Assembly: GCA_963705955.1 (NCBI GenBank)
Contig: CAVPLH010000001.1
Span: 199,474-263,473 of the forward strand
Direction of reading: 5' to 3'
Source of the DNA: WHSW01 sp963705955
GTDB taxonomy: Bacteria > Actinomycetota > Thermoleophilia > Solirubrobacterales > 70-9
Length of the DNA: 64,000 nt
Shown one piece after another: positions 44,889 through 54,855 of the stretch. The notes beneath the pieces were generated by a model. The model made no database searches. It had not been told where the DNA came from and saw only the letters and a program-made list of their open reading frames with translations. The position numbers were made by a program, and so were the translations under genes. Within the stretch, counting starts at the first letter, position 1. Each line of letters starts with the position of its first letter.

Positions 44889-45995
44889 TCAGCCACCCCT
44901 CTGCAGGTGCTCGCGAAGCCGGTCGATCTGACTCTGTTGTTGCCTGACTTGGTCGACGAGCCGCCGGACGGTGGCGTCGAGCGGGTTCGCGGAGCGTGAG
45001 GGCGCGACCCCGAGCTGCCCATTTGGCTTGACGACCACCGGCTGGGCTCCGCCGAGGGGCGTGCCGCTGATCCCGGCGATGTAGGTGGCGGTCTGCTTGC
45101 CGTCGGTGCCGATCCGGATCGTCCCCGCTTCCCCGGCCTTGCCGGCGTTGGCGATGTCGACGTTGTCCGAGCCTGCGGTCAGGTTCTTGCCGGCACCGGA
45201 GCCGAGCGCGGCGTTGTTGTTGCCGGTCGTGTTCGCGTTCAGCGCGCCGGTGCCGGTCGCGCTGTTGTCGTGGCCGGTGGTGTTGGCGAAGAGCGCGTTG
45301 GTGCCGGTCGCGACGTTGTCGTCGCCGGTGGTGTTGAGAACGAGCGCCTGATAGCCGCCGGCGACATTGTCGTCGCCCTTCGTGTTCCCGTAGAGCGCGC
45401 CCCTGCCGCTCGCCACGTTGCGACTGCCGCTGACGTTCTCGTGAAGCGCGTCGGTGCCGGCGGCGACGTTGTCGTTGCCGGCCTTGTTGGAGTAGAGCGT
45501 GGTGAAGCCGCTGGCGACGTTGTTGGAGCCACCGATGTTCGACCACAGCGCGCGAAAGCCGCCGGCGACGTTGTTGGAGCCGGTGGTGTTGGCGTAGAGC
45601 GCCTCGGCGCCGCTGGCGACGTTGTTGGCCCCAGTGGTGTTGTGGAACAGCGCGACATCGCCGGTCGCCACGTTCTCGCTGCCACTGGTGTTGGCGGTCA
45701 GCGCCGCCGAGCCGACCGCGATGTTCCTGACGCCGGTGGTCAGGCTCGGCATCACCGAGCTGCCCAGGCCGACGTTGCAGCAGCCGGTGAAGGTCCCGTT
45801 GAAGAGCGAGGGGGTATTGCCGGCTGCGGCGTTGAAGTTGTTGTCGAAGTAGACGCTGCCGGTGGTCGCGAGGCTCTGCGAGGCGCCCGCGGTGAGGCCG
45901 ATCAGCGCGCTGAGCGCGAGGGCGCTCACCGTGATTCGGAACCGGCGGCGTGGCGCGGTTGGCTGACATGGACGGGAACTGTGCTTGGCAGTCAT
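44889..45995 (-). CDS. Secreted YadA-like repeat protein with C-terminal coiled coil
   Basis: 368 aa. A signal peptide lies near residues 20-45 (ITVSALALSALIGLTAGASQ). Residues 85-271 are eleven 17-residue repeats of type NTTGxNNVAxGxxALxx, as in trimeric beta-roll heads of YadA-type adhesins and phage fibres. Then come TIRIGTDGKQTATYIAGISG, a conserved segment after such heads in S74-type fibres, and a C-terminal heptad coiled coil (RRLVDQVRQQQSQIDRLREH). No membrane anchor or sorting motif follows. ATG 45995 has GGAGGG upstream. An adhesin or surface fibre is likely. Larger antisense frames through this region are spurious. Confidence 0.8.
   Translation of the reverse strand: MTAKHSSRPCQPTAPRRRFRITVSALALSALIGLTAGASQSLATTGSVYFDNNFNAAAGNTPSLFNGTFTGCCNVGLGSSVMPSLTTGVRNIAVGSAALTANTSGSENVATGDVALFHNTTGANNVASGAEALYANTTGSNNVAGGFRALWSNIGGSNNVASGFTTLYSNKAGNDNVAAGTDALHENVSGSRNVASGRGALYGNTKGDDNVAGGYQALVLNTTGDDNVATGTNALFANTTGHDNSATGTGALNANTTGNNNAALGSGAGKNLTAGSDNVDIANAGKAGEAGTIRIGTDGKQTATYIAGISGTPLGGAQPVVVKPNGQLGVAPSRSANPLDATVRRLVDQVRQQQSQIDRLREHLQRGG
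45183..45743. repeat. Eleven 51-bp tandem repeats encoding 17-residue head units
   Basis: Eleven contiguous in-frame 51-bp units, diverged at third positions and at variable residues but keeping the codons for Asn-Thr-Thr-Gly, Asn-Asn/Asp-Asn-Val-Ala, Gly and Ala-Leu. The perfect length regularity suggests structural selection on the protein. Confidence 0.8.
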
Positions 45996-46276
45996 CTTGA
46001 CTTCCCTCCGATCGGTTTGGGCGGAGCCAAGCGGCGCGTCTGGTGCTGCCGAGCGGGTTTGCCGTCGAGGCATCCGTCCGAGTGGACGAGGCGAGCCTAT
46101 CCCGGCCGTGGGCGGGCGCAAGGACGTGTGGGCCGGTCCGCCTGGCGCCTGAATCGGTCGATGCGGACCGGAAACGGCGGCCGGTGCGCCAGTGCTGCCA
46201 GAACTTCGGCATCCCCAAGGGGTTGCAGGTCTGGACGGGCCGAAATAGGCTCGACGCAGCGAACTCGGGAGGACGC

Positions 46277-47735
46277 ATGGCACGGACGCGGCGGCCCAGC
46301 GAGCGCATATGGCCGTCGCCGACGATCGGCGTCGGGGTGCTCCGGCTATGCGCGGCGTTCTTGGTCGCCTCGTCCCTGGCCCTCGCCCCGCGCGCCGAAG
46401 GCGTTCGTCTACTGGGCGGACGTCGACCAAGGCACGATCGGCCGCGCCAACCTCGACGGGAGCGGGGTCGATCGGAGCTTCATCAACACAGCCAGCAGCC
46501 CGCTCGGCGTCGCGGTCGACTCCGGCCACGTCTACTGGACCCATCTCGGCGCGATCGGCCGCGCCAACCTCGACGGGAGCGGGGTCGATCGGAGCTTCAT
46601 CGCGATCCCGAGCGGCTCGTTCGGCGTCGCGGTCGACGCCGGCCACGTCTACTGGACGAACTTCGCCTCCCCCGGCACGATCGGCCGCGCCAACCTCGAC
46701 GGGACCGGGGTCGATCAGAGCTTCATCACGATCCCGAGCGGGGCGTGGGGCGTCGCAGTCGACGCCGGCCACGTCTACTGGGCGGACTCCTATTCCTTCC
46801 CGCCGGGGACGATCGGGCGCGCCAACCTCGACGGGACCGGGGTCGATCAGAGCTTCATCAGCGGCGCCCAGGGCCCGCTCGGCGTCGCGGTCGACGCCGG
46901 CCACGTCTACTGGGCGAACGGCGACTTCCCCGGCTCGATCGGCCGCGCCAACCTCGACGGGTCCGGGGTCGATCAGAGCTTCATCAGCGGGGCCTCCTAC
47001 CCGTTCGGCGTCGCGGTCGACGCCGCTCACGTCTACTGGGCGAACGACTCGAACACGATCGGCCGCGCCAACCTCGACGGCAGCGGCGTCGACCAGAGCT
47101 TCATCAGCGGCGCCAACTTCCCGCGCGGCCTCGCGGTGGACGACCGCTTCTCCCCCGAGACGACGATCACCTCCGGTCCGCAGGGACTCACCAACGACGC
47201 CTCGCCGAGCTTCGGCTTCGCCTCCGACCAATCCGGCTTCGCCTTTCAGTGCCGCCTCGACTCGGGCGTCTGGGATGCCTGTAGCTCGCCGAAGTCCTAT
47301 CTGGACCTCGACGACGCCCCCCACGACTTCGAGGTCCGGGCGATCAGCGCCGTGGGTGCCGACCCCACCCCGGCGTCGCGCAGCTTCACCGTCGACGCCG
47401 AGGTCGCGGGAAAGGCGAGCGCCGCGAAGACCCAGAAGCAGCACGGCAAGAAGATCGTCGTCAAGGTCAAGGTAAAGGCCAAGGAGCAGCTGACCGCAAA
47501 GGCCAGCGGCAAGGTCAAGGTCAATCCCACCTACAAGCTGAAGCCGAAGACGGCCCAGCTCACCGCCGGCCAGACCAAGACGCTGAAGCTGAAGCCGAAG
47601 AAGAAGGGGCAGGCGAAGCGGATCGCCGGGGCCCTGGAGCGCGGCAAGAAGGCGACCGCGAAGCTGACGGTCAAGCTCACCGACCAGGTCGGGCACAGCG
47701 ACACCGAGAAGCTGAGCGTGAGGCTGAAGCGGTGA
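46277..47735 (+). CDS. Secreted YWTD-type beta-propeller with Ig-like and Lys-rich tail (paralogue 1, one frameshift)
   Basis: ATG 46277 with GGGAGG starts a signal peptide (VGVLRLCAAFLVASSLALAP) in one frame. The body follows in another after about 46400, where one extra G in GCCGAAGGCGTTC breaks the frame. The body has six propeller blades marked by HVYW(T/A) plus IGRANLDGSGVDQSFI, the bacterial equivalent of LDL-receptor YWTD repeats. An Ig-like domain follows (SFGFASDQSGFAFQCRLDSG), then a Lys-rich tail (KKIVVKVKVKAKEQLTAKAS). About 485 aa restored. The stop overlaps the GTG of paralogue 2. Probably a wall-associated binding protein; ligand unknown. Confidence 0.75.
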
Positions 47736-49228
47736 CGGGGGCGCCGCGACAGCGGGCCAGCCCGCCTCCGCCGATCGTCGCCACGGGCCTCGCGTTGCTC
47801 GCCGCGCTGCTCGCCTTACCGCTCGTCCGCGCCCCGCGCGCCGAGGGCTTCGTCTATTGGACGAATACGCACTACAACAAGCCTCCGGCCAGCCCCTCGT
47901 ACTCGATCGGCCGCGCCAACCTCGACGGCAGCGGCGTCGATCCCGAGCTTCATCGATGACACCGGCACGTACGGATCCGCACTCGCCGTCGACGCCAGCC
48001 ACATCTACTACAACGGTTTTTTTGGCTCAATCGGCCGCGCCAACCTCGACACCAGCAGCATCGACCCGCGCTTCATGGGCGGCGCCGGCGGGGTGGACGC
48101 AGTCGCTGTCGACGCTGGCCACATCTACTGGACGACCCGGTTTCGCGAACACGATCGGTCGCGCCAACCTCGACGGCACCGGCGTCGACCAGAGCTTCAT
48201 CACCACCAGCGGCGTCAACCCCCCGAACGACGTCGCGGTCGACCCCACCCACATCTACTGGACGATCCACTCGATCTATGACTCGTTTCCCTACCCGGGC
48301 ACGATCGGCCGCGCCAACCTCGACGGCAGCGGGGTCGACCAGAGCTTCATCAGCGGCGTCAACTACCCGGTCGGAGTCGCGGTCGACGCCAACCACATCT
48401 ACTGGGCCAACGATGTTGAGGGCACGATCGGTCGCGCCAACCTCGACGGCAGCGGCGTCGACCAGAGCTTCATCAGCGGCGCCGGTGCCGCGCGTGACGT
48501 CGCGGTCGACGCCGGGCACGTCTACTGGACGGACTTCGACGCGCAGACCATCGGCCGCGCCAACCTCGACGGCAGCGGCATCGACCGGAGCTTCATCAGC
48601 GGCGCCGGTGCCGTTGATGACCTCACCGTCGACGCCCTCACCGTCCCGGAGACGACGATCACATCGGGCCCGCGGGGAACCACCAACGACGCCTCGCCGA
48701 GCTTCGGCTTTCGGTCCAGCCAGCCCGGCGCTTCGTTTCGGTGCCGCCTCGAGTCGGTTGCCTGGAAAGCCTGTGCCTCGCCGAAGTCCTACTCGAGGCT
48801 CGCCGGCGGCTCTACCGCTTCGAGGTCCGCGCGGTCAACGTGGCCGGAGCCGACCCGACCCGGCTTCGCGGAGCTTCACCGTCGACACCGTGGCCTCGGG
48901 CAGGGTGAGCGCCGCGAAGACCCAGAGGCAGCACGGCAAGAGGATCGTCGTCAAGGTCGAAGGTCAAGGCCAAGGAGCAGCTGACCGCCAAGGCGAGCGG
49001 CAAGATCAAGATCAACCCGCACCTACAAGCTGAAGCCGAAGAAGGTCGCAGGTCGCCGCGGGCAAGACCAAGACGCTGAAGCTGAAGCCGAAGAAGAAGG
49101 GGCAGGCGAAGCGGATCGCAGCCGCCTTGAAGCGGGGCAAGAAGGCGACCGCGAAGCTGACGGTGAAGCTCACCGACCTGGCCGGGAACAGCGAAACCGA
49201 GAAGCTGCGCGTGAAGCTGAAGCGGTGA
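47732..49228 (+). pseudogene. YWTD-type beta-propeller paralogue 2, multiple frameshifts
   Basis: It starts at GTG 47732 (GTGA overlap with paralogue 1) with an intact signal peptide (TGLALLAALLALPLVRAPRA). The reading frame then breaks at about 47941, 48142, 48810, 48860, 48958, 49018 and 49048. Each is a single-base gain or loss judged from the matching sequence in paralogues 1 and 3. Domains are otherwise the same: blades, Ig-like domain and Lys-rich tail. Seven indels in 1.5 kb is far above the neighbours, so it may be a true decaying pseudogene, though repeat misassembly is possible. Confidence 0.7.
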
Positions 49229-49249
49229 CGAGGCCGGCTGCGAGAGAAC

Positions 49250-50425
49250 GTGCGGTCATCGCCGAGCACCCTCGCCGCCGCGCTCGTGCTGCTCGCCGTG
49301 TTGGTGGTCTTGCCGCTCGTCCTCGCCGCCCGCGCCGATGCCTCCATCTACTGGACGAACTCCTCTTACCCGGCGGGGACCATCGGCCGCGCCAACCTCG
49401 ACGGCACCGGCGTCGACCAGAGCTTCGTCACGGGCGTCGGCTCGCCGGACGCCGTGGCAGCCGACGCCGGCCATGTCTACTGGACGAACTGGCCGGATGC
49501 CCTCACGAACACGATCGGCCGCGCGAACCTCGACGGCAGCGGCGTCGACGCGAGCTTCGTCACGGGCGTCGGCAATTACCTGTCCGGGCTCGCGGTCGAC
49601 GCCAGGCACATCTACTGGACGTCTCCTTTCGAGAACACGATCGGCCGCGCGAACCTCGACGGCAGCGGCGTCGATCATCACTTCATCACCGGCGCCGGCG
49701 ATGACCTGTCCGGGCTCGCGGTCGACGCCGGGCACATCTATTGGGCGAACTATTCGGGGACGACCGCTTCGGCCGGCGAGCGGATCCCGCCAGAGTTCGC
49801 GCCGCCGGGGTCGATCGGGCGCGCCAACCTGGACGGCAGCGGCGTCGACGCGAGCTTCATCACCGAAGCCGATCTCAGGCCGGGCGACGTCGCGGTCGAC
49901 GCCCGCCACGTCTACTGGCCGGGTGGGAGCTCGATCGGCCGCGCCAACCTCGACGGCACGGGCGTCGATCAGAGCTTCATCAACAGCTTTACCAGCGGCG
50001 GCGTGGGCTTCTCGGCCGCCGCCGTCGCGGTTGACGCAGGCCACGTCTACTGGGCGAATTGGGCGTATGGCACGATCGGTCGCGCCAGCCTCGACGGCTC
50101 GGATGTCGACCAGAACTTCGTCAGCGGCGCCGACACGCCGGAGGACGTCGCGGTCGACGTCGACGTCACCTCGCCGAAGACCAAGATCACGAAGGGTGCG
50201 CCGAAGACGACCGAGAGGAGCAAGGTGAGGTTCAAGTTCAAGTCCTCCGAGCCGAGCTCGACCTTCGAGTGCAAGCTCGCCAAGAAGCGCTGGAAGCGCT
50301 GTGAGTCGCCGAAGACGCTCACCGGCGTGAGGCGCGGCACGCACAAGTTCCAGGTCCGGGCGATCGACGCGGCCGACAACGTCGACCCCACCCCGGCCAA
50401 GGACAAGTTCCGGGTCGTGCGCTAG
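49250..50425 (+). CDS. Secreted YWTD-type beta-propeller (paralogue 3, intact)
   Basis: 391 aa from GTG 49250. Signal peptide TLAAALVLLAVLVVLPLVLA, then six or seven blades (IYWTNSSYPAGTIGRANLDG, HVYWTNWPDALTNTIGRANL, and so on) with one blade carrying a longer loop (SGTTASAGERIPPEFAPPGS). A C-terminal Ig-like domain has Cys pair SSTFECKLAKKRWKRCESPK. It lacks the Lys-rich tail of paralogues 1 and 2. The frame is uninterrupted, giving the clean template for the family. Downstream of paralogue 2 by 21 bp. Confidence 0.82.
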   Translation: MRSSPSTLAAALVLLAVLVVLPLVLAARADASIYWTNSSYPAGTIGRANLDGTGVDQSFVTGVGSPDAVAADAGHVYWTNWPDALTNTIGRANLDGSGVDASFVTGVGNYLSGLAVDARHIYWTSPFENTIGRANLDGSGVDHHFITGAGDDLSGLAVDAGHIYWANYSGTTASAGERIPPEFAPPGSIGRANLDGSGVDASFITEADLRPGDVAVDARHVYWPGGSSIGRANLDGTGVDQSFINSFTSGGVGFSAAAVAVDAGHVYWANWAYGTIGRASLDGSDVDQNFVSGADTPEDVAVDVDVTSPKTKITKGAPKTTERSKVRFKFKSSEPSSTFECKLAKKRWKRCESPKTLTGVRRGTHKFQVRAIDAADNVDPTPAKDKFRVVR

Positions 50426-50461
50426 TCAGATCGCACTAGGCGACTCTCCTGCCGCGCATGC

Positions 50462-51116
50462 TCAGCAGTCCACGCTGAGATCGGGACCTGGACCGCCGAC
50501 GCATCGGTCTTTCCCGTGTCCACCGACGAGTCGATCCGCGCCGCTGCCGCCCCGCAGTGTGTCGTCGCCTCGGGAGCCTTGGAGCTCATCTCGTCCACCG
50601 CCGCCACGCAGTCGGTCGTCGCCGTCATCGCCCCAAACGAGGTCGCCTCCTTGCGCACCGCTGATCACCGTGTCCTCCCCGGTGCCGGCGGAGGCCCCCA
50701 GGGATGCATAGTCCGCAGCCGCAACCCGCAGCGTGTCGGCACCGCCGCTGAGGAAGATGAAGATGACGTTGGACGTCCCGTCGCCGAAATGGCACTCGAC
50801 CGTGGTCTCGTCTCCAGCCAACCTCCGGCAGTCTGGCGACGGCGTTCTGATCGGTCGATTGGCCTTGATCACGTAGTCGCCATGGTGGGGCTTGCGCCCG
50901 ATTCGGATCGTCGTCCGCGCCGTTGGACCCGGTGATCCCGAGCGTCCCCGAAAGCGTGCTCTTGACGATCGAGACGCGCACTACGTCGCCGCCGGCTCGA
51001 CTGGAGCCCGGCGGAGAGCCCTGCGCGGCGCTCAGTCCTGGAACCGCGGTTACTGCTCCGAGAGCTACGAACCCCAGCAGCGTGATCACCACGCCGGCGT
51101 AGGTCAGTCGTCGCAT
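50462..51116 (-). CDS. Secreted RTX-repeat (calcium-binding nonapeptide) protein, one frameshift
   Basis: ATG 51116 opens a signal peptide (LTYAGVVITLLGFVALGAVT). After about 50912 the frame shifts: removing one base near GACGACGATCC restores DDIRIGRKPHHGDYVIKANR, a typical actinobacterial N-terminus of these proteins. The C-terminal half has RTX units GGDLVWGDDGDDRLRGGGGR and GDDTLRGGSGADRLVGGHGK, forming a Ca2+ beta-roll, and ends with a disulfide-capable CVGGPGPDLSVDC. About 217 aa restored. It is probably exported by Sec, since a type I secretion system is not seen nearby. Confidence 0.72.
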
Positions 51117-51600
51117 CGCGACCCCGTTCGGTCGTTCGTAGAGCTCACCCTCCCGCTTTCGGCGGTCGGATGTGAGTCGGCGGCGAAAGTCGTGGCGCAC
51201 GCGTGGACCCGGGCGGGGAAACGACCGTTGCCGCGGCGGATCGGCAGGGACTCCAAGCTGAGTCGCTCGAGTACCGTCGTGAACCGACCCTCGCCGATCC
51301 GGCGCCCGAGCGCAAGTCACGTCTCGATCCCGATGCGTCAGCGGGGGTCACGTCGCCGCGGTCGCGCCGCGTCGGGCATCTCGCCGGCGAATTGTCCCAC
51401 GCGCGCCGCACCATGCGCGACACGCCGAGGCATCGCCTCACGCAGGCGACTGGTTCGATTGGCGGCTTCTTCTGAGAAACCTTCGCCGCAAGACGGGAGT
51501 CATCAACGATGCTGTACCGCACGGCGATGAAGTCGCGGCGCTAGTCCCGCCGCGCCCCCCTGCCGGTGAAGAGGTGCGTTGTCGAACGTAAACGGCTCCT
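51117..51600. other. No recognisable gene
   Basis: About 480 bp between the RTX protein and the small exported protein. Several short frames are open on both strands, but none has a ribosome site, family resemblance or the codon pattern of its neighbours. No repeats or strong hairpins seen. Confidence 0.4.
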
Positions 51601-51905
51601 TCAAAACGAACGTCCCGGTCCCGTCAGATTGGAGATCGATCGCGTCGAGGTTTCCCTCGAGGTGGCTTGGCCTGGCGGCACTGCAACGGCCGGCGCGGCC
51701 AGCCCATGCTCAGCGAAGCGAGCGCAATCACGCCCCGTTACGCCCCTGTGTGCATCTTGGTCGAATTGCTTCGCGACGCTTGCGAGGCAGTTTCCGACCG
51801 CGGTTGGGTTTGGATTTTCGGGGCTATACGCGGCCGCGCTGGACGCACCAGCGGTCAGGGTGAGCGCGGCGGCGGTGCGGCGGCGAACAGTCTGGTGTGA
51901 GCCAT
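51601..51905 (-). pseudogene. Small exported protein, probable single-base frameshift
   Basis: ATG 51905 with GGAGG upstream begins MAHTRLFAAA, then the frame breaks at about 51878. One added base in GCCGCACCGCC restores a signal peptide continuing TAAALTLTAGASSAAAYSPE. The mature part has NPTAVGNCLASVAKQFDQDA and is about 75 residues with two Cys. No family recognised. It sits within the surface-protein island, which supports a secreted role. Confidence is limited by the required correction. Confidence 0.45.
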
Positions 51906-52092
51906 GCTGCCTCCGTCGGGCGGGGACCAATGGCGGGTTTCGTACCCGCGCGCCGCGCCTATACCAACGCACCCGAGGCTCATAACCGCACTCACAGTGA
52001 ACCCACTCCGGCAGTCTGGACAGCACGCGCGGTCGTTGCCGAGCATGCTCGCCGAGGCGGCGCGTCTCGATCCCGCGCCGGCGTTCGCGCCC

Positions 52093-52992
52093 TCAGTCGG
52101 TCCCGGTGTACTCGGGGTCGAGCCAGACGCGCTTGCGCCACGGCGGCGTGATCGCGAAGCGGGTCTCGGGGTGGGCGTCGGCGATCGGCTCGAGCGGGAT
52201 CAGGCCGAGGCGGCGCGGCGGCGTGATCCGGGCGAACTCCGCCGGCTCGACCGTCCCGGCGTGGCTTCCGCCGGAGACCGTGTAGGCGGATTCGTCGGCC
52301 GGCTGCCAACCGCCGCCGTAGCCGTCGTGGGCGCTGGCCCGCATCTCGGCGCCGCCGTCGGGATCGATCCGCAACTGGACCGATTCCCAATCGTCGGGGT
52401 GATATGTCGGCGCACCGAGATCGGCCGAGAGCTCACGAATCGCGCCGCGCAGGATGGTCGAGCCCTCGCCGGTGGCGCTCCCCGGGAAATAGAGCCAGTA
52501 CTGGAGATAGCGGTTTCCGGCGGCCGGCCCGGAGCAGTTCGCGCCCGGGGTCGGCGACGCGAGGCGGCAGTCGACGACGTGGGTGAAGACCACGGCGGGC
52601 TCGCCGCTGAGCGAGCGCGCGACCCGGGCGTTCCCCGGTCCCGCAGCGCACCGGTCCTCGCGACAGTGGCGGTAGTCGACCGGCAACGCGCTCATCCCGG
52701 GTTCGTAGCGGATCTGCGGCGCATGCTCGGCGACCAGCGAACCGACCGCACCGCCGTAGGCCGCGCTGAGCGCGTCCGGCCCGCTCGCACATGGTCCCCC
52801 GAGGCCGACCGCGCAGACGAGCCGCGAGGCGATCGCACCGGCGACCTCGGCCGCGGGGAGGGCGAGCCCGGCAAGCACGGCGAAAGCGCCGATAGCGGCC
52901 GAGACGACGAGCACGAGCCCGACCCATTCGACGGTCGACTGACCGGCCTCCGAAGCCAGGCTGCGACGACGCTTGGCACGGTCGCTGCGCAC
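52093..52992 (-). CDS. Vps62-like protein with TadE/Flp-type N-terminal membrane segment
   Basis: 299 aa. The N-terminus SLASEAGQSTVEWVGLVLVV, then SAAIGAFAVLAGLAL, is the single hydrophobic helix of TadE/Flp-like pilin anchors. The outer domain holds NRYLQYWLYFPGS, TYHPDDWESVQLRIDPDGG, ASAHDGYGGGW and SGGSHAG, matching the order of DWE..Q, H-G-G and GSHA motifs of the Vps62 (pfam06101) fold. A second protein with the same motif series is encoded at 58926. GTG 52992. Function unknown; perhaps a surface sugar- or lipid-binding domain. Confidence 0.7.
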   Translation of the reverse strand: MRSDRAKRRRSLASEAGQSTVEWVGLVLVVSAAIGAFAVLAGLALPAAEVAGAIASRLVCAVGLGGPCASGPDALSAAYGGAVGSLVAEHAPQIRYEPGMSALPVDYRHCREDRCAAGPGNARVARSLSGEPAVVFTHVVDCRLASPTPGANCSGPAAGNRYLQYWLYFPGSATGEGSTILRGAIRELSADLGAPTYHPDDWESVQLRIDPDGGAEMRASAHDGYGGGWQPADESAYTVSGGSHAGTVEPAEFARITPPRRLGLIPLEPIADAHPETRFAITPPWRKRVWLDPEYTGTD

Positions 52993-53077
52993 GCTCCGAC
53001 GCTAGACCCGCTGGGCGCGGCCGGGGCGCGGACAAGGTGACGATTGCGAGCATGGATCGACCCGATACAGTCGCGCC

Positions 53078-53353
53078 GTGGCCGACCCGCGCCACCCATC
53101 CGACGACACCATCCGCCAGGAGGGCCGGGGGTGGAAGTTCTACGTGCTCGCGGTCGCCGCGTTCCTGCTGCTCGTCTTCGTGATCCAGAACTCGCAGTCG
53201 GTGAAGGTCAAGTTCCTGTTCACCGAGACCGAGACGCCGCTGATCGTCGCCCTGCTGATCGCCGGCGTGCTCGGCGGCCTGATCGGCTGGGCCTGGCCGT
53301 ACGTGCGCCGCGGGCGGCGCCAGGAACGGGAGCTCGAGGACACGGGCAGGTAG
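53078..53353 (+). CDS. LapA-family (DUF1049) two-helix membrane protein
   Basis: 91 aa. GRGWKFYVLAVAAFLLLVFV then IQNSQSVKVKFLF and LIVALLIAGVLGGLIGWAWP: two membrane helices and the conserved QN...v.v.FL motif of the lipopolysaccharide-assembly-protein-A domain, widespread also in Gram-positive bacteria where its role is unknown. GTG 53078 lies 6 nt after TACAGT (leaderless). Divergent from the Vps62-like gene. Confidence 0.85.
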   Translation: MADPRHPSDDTIRQEGRGWKFYVLAVAAFLLLVFVIQNSQSVKVKFLFTETETPLIVALLIAGVLGGLIGWAWPYVRRGRRQERELEDTGR

Positions 53354-53428
53354 ATCGCCCCGCCGAGGGCGCTCAGCCCAAGGAGGTGAGAGTCGCTCGC
53401 AGCGTCGGGCGGGGGTGACGAACAGCGC

Positions 53429-54855
53429 TCAGAGCCGCTCGATCTCTGCCGCGATCTCGGCCGCGGCCTGCTTCGCGTCGGAGAACAGCATCGAGGTGTT
53501 GTCCTCGTAGAAGAGGTCGTTGTCGATCCCGGCGAATCCCGGCGACAGGGAGCGCTTGATGACGATCACCTGCTGGGCCTCGTTTACCTCGATGATCGGC
53601 ATCCCCGCGATCGGCGAGTTCGGGTCGTTCTTGGCCGCCGGGTTGGTGACGTCGTTGGCGCCGATCACGACCGCGACGTCCGTTCGCGGCATCTCCGGGT
53701 TGATGTCGTCCATCTCGCGCAGCTTCTCGTAGGGGACGTCGGCCTCGGCCAGGAGAACGTTCATGTGCCCCGGCATCCGCCCGGCGACCGGGTGGATCGC
53801 GTAGTTGACGGTTACCCCACGCTTCTCGAGCTCGTCGCCATCTCCTTGACCGCGTGCTGGGCCTGGGCGACCGCGAGACCGTAGCCGGGGACGATGACGA
53901 CGGAATCGGCGTAGGCGAGCTTGATCGCCGCATCCTGGGCTCCGATCGAGACGTGCGGTCGCTCCTCGCCGGAGGCCGCTGCGGCGGCGGGCACGCCGCC
54001 GAAGCCTGCGAAGAGGATGTTGGCGACCGAGCGGTTCATCGCCGTCGCCATCTCCAGCGTCAGGATCGTTCCCGAGGAGCCGACCAAGGTGCCGGCGACG
54101 ATCAGGGCGACGTTGTCGAGCGCGAACCCGGCCGCAGCCGCGGAGAGTCCCGTGAACGCGTTCAGGAGCGAGATCACGACCGGCATGTCGGCCCCCCCGA
54201 TCGGCAGCACGACGAGGTTGCCGAGGATCCCGGCGGCGATCAGGATCGCGATGAAGAGGGCCTGGGAGGGATCGTCATTGGTCGCCGCGATGACGACGCA
54301 GCCGACCACGATCCCGAGCAGCAGCAAGGCGTTGATCACCTGCTGTCCCGGGACCGAGAGCGGCCGCGTCGGGATCAGGTCCTGGAGCTTCGCGAAGGCG
54401 ATGTTGGAGCCCCAGAAGGAGACCGAGCCGACGACCATCGAGAAGAGGACCGGAATCAGCGTGTCGAGCGGGATCTCGGGTAGGCCCGCGTCGAGCTCCG
54501 AGAGCCCGTGGCGGAACTCGGACCAGGCGATCAGCGCGACGGCGCCACCGCCGACGCCGTTGTAGAGCGCCACCATCTGCGGCATCTGGGTCATCTGGAC
54601 GCGGGTCGACGCGACGAGGCCGACCGCCGTGCCGATCACGAGCCCGGCGACGATCAGCCCCCAGTTTCCGATCCCGTCGAGCAGCAGGGTGGTCGCGACC
54701 GCGATCGCCATCCCGCCGGCCGCGATCAGGTTGCCCTGCTTGGCGGTCGTCGGATGGGTGCCCCTGCGAACGCCGAGGATGAACATCGAGAAGGAGACGA
54801 TGTAGAGCGCGGTCGCGGCGTCGCCGCCCGGCTCGAGAACTGCCAGCGTGCTCAT
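53429..54855 (-). CDS. pntB: NAD(P) transhydrogenase beta subunit (PntB), one frameshift
   Basis: About 475 aa once joined. Nine or so membrane helices (LYIVSFSMFILGVRRG through SAAAAGFALDNVALIVAGTL) are in one frame to about 53838. The NADP-binding domain III (GRMPGHMNVLLAEADVPYEK, VVIGANDVTNPAAKND, LFYEDNTSMLFSDAKQ) is in another. An extra C in ATGGCGACGAG gives the expected A-D-E-L-E-K-R-G-V. It forms the proton channel and NADP site of the Re/Si-specific transhydrogenase, producing NADPH. It overlaps pntAb by 4 bp. Confidence 0.85.

Noticed and set aside
45183..45743. 51-bp tandem array as a minisatellite or CRISPR-like element
   Set aside because: Units are contiguous, in frame and encode a regular 17-residue protein repeat.
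45996..48002. A minus-strand frame of over 1000 codons extending the YadA-like gene back through the propeller genes
   Set aside because: The extension is antisense to the propeller repeats, and its repeated look (EVGAADR units) comes from the complementary repeats. The ATG at 45995 with a ribosome site and signal peptide marks the true start.
51145..51522. Minus-strand 125-codon frame upstream of the RTX gene
   Set aside because: Arg/Ser/Pro-rich, no ribosome site, no codon bias like neighbouring genes.
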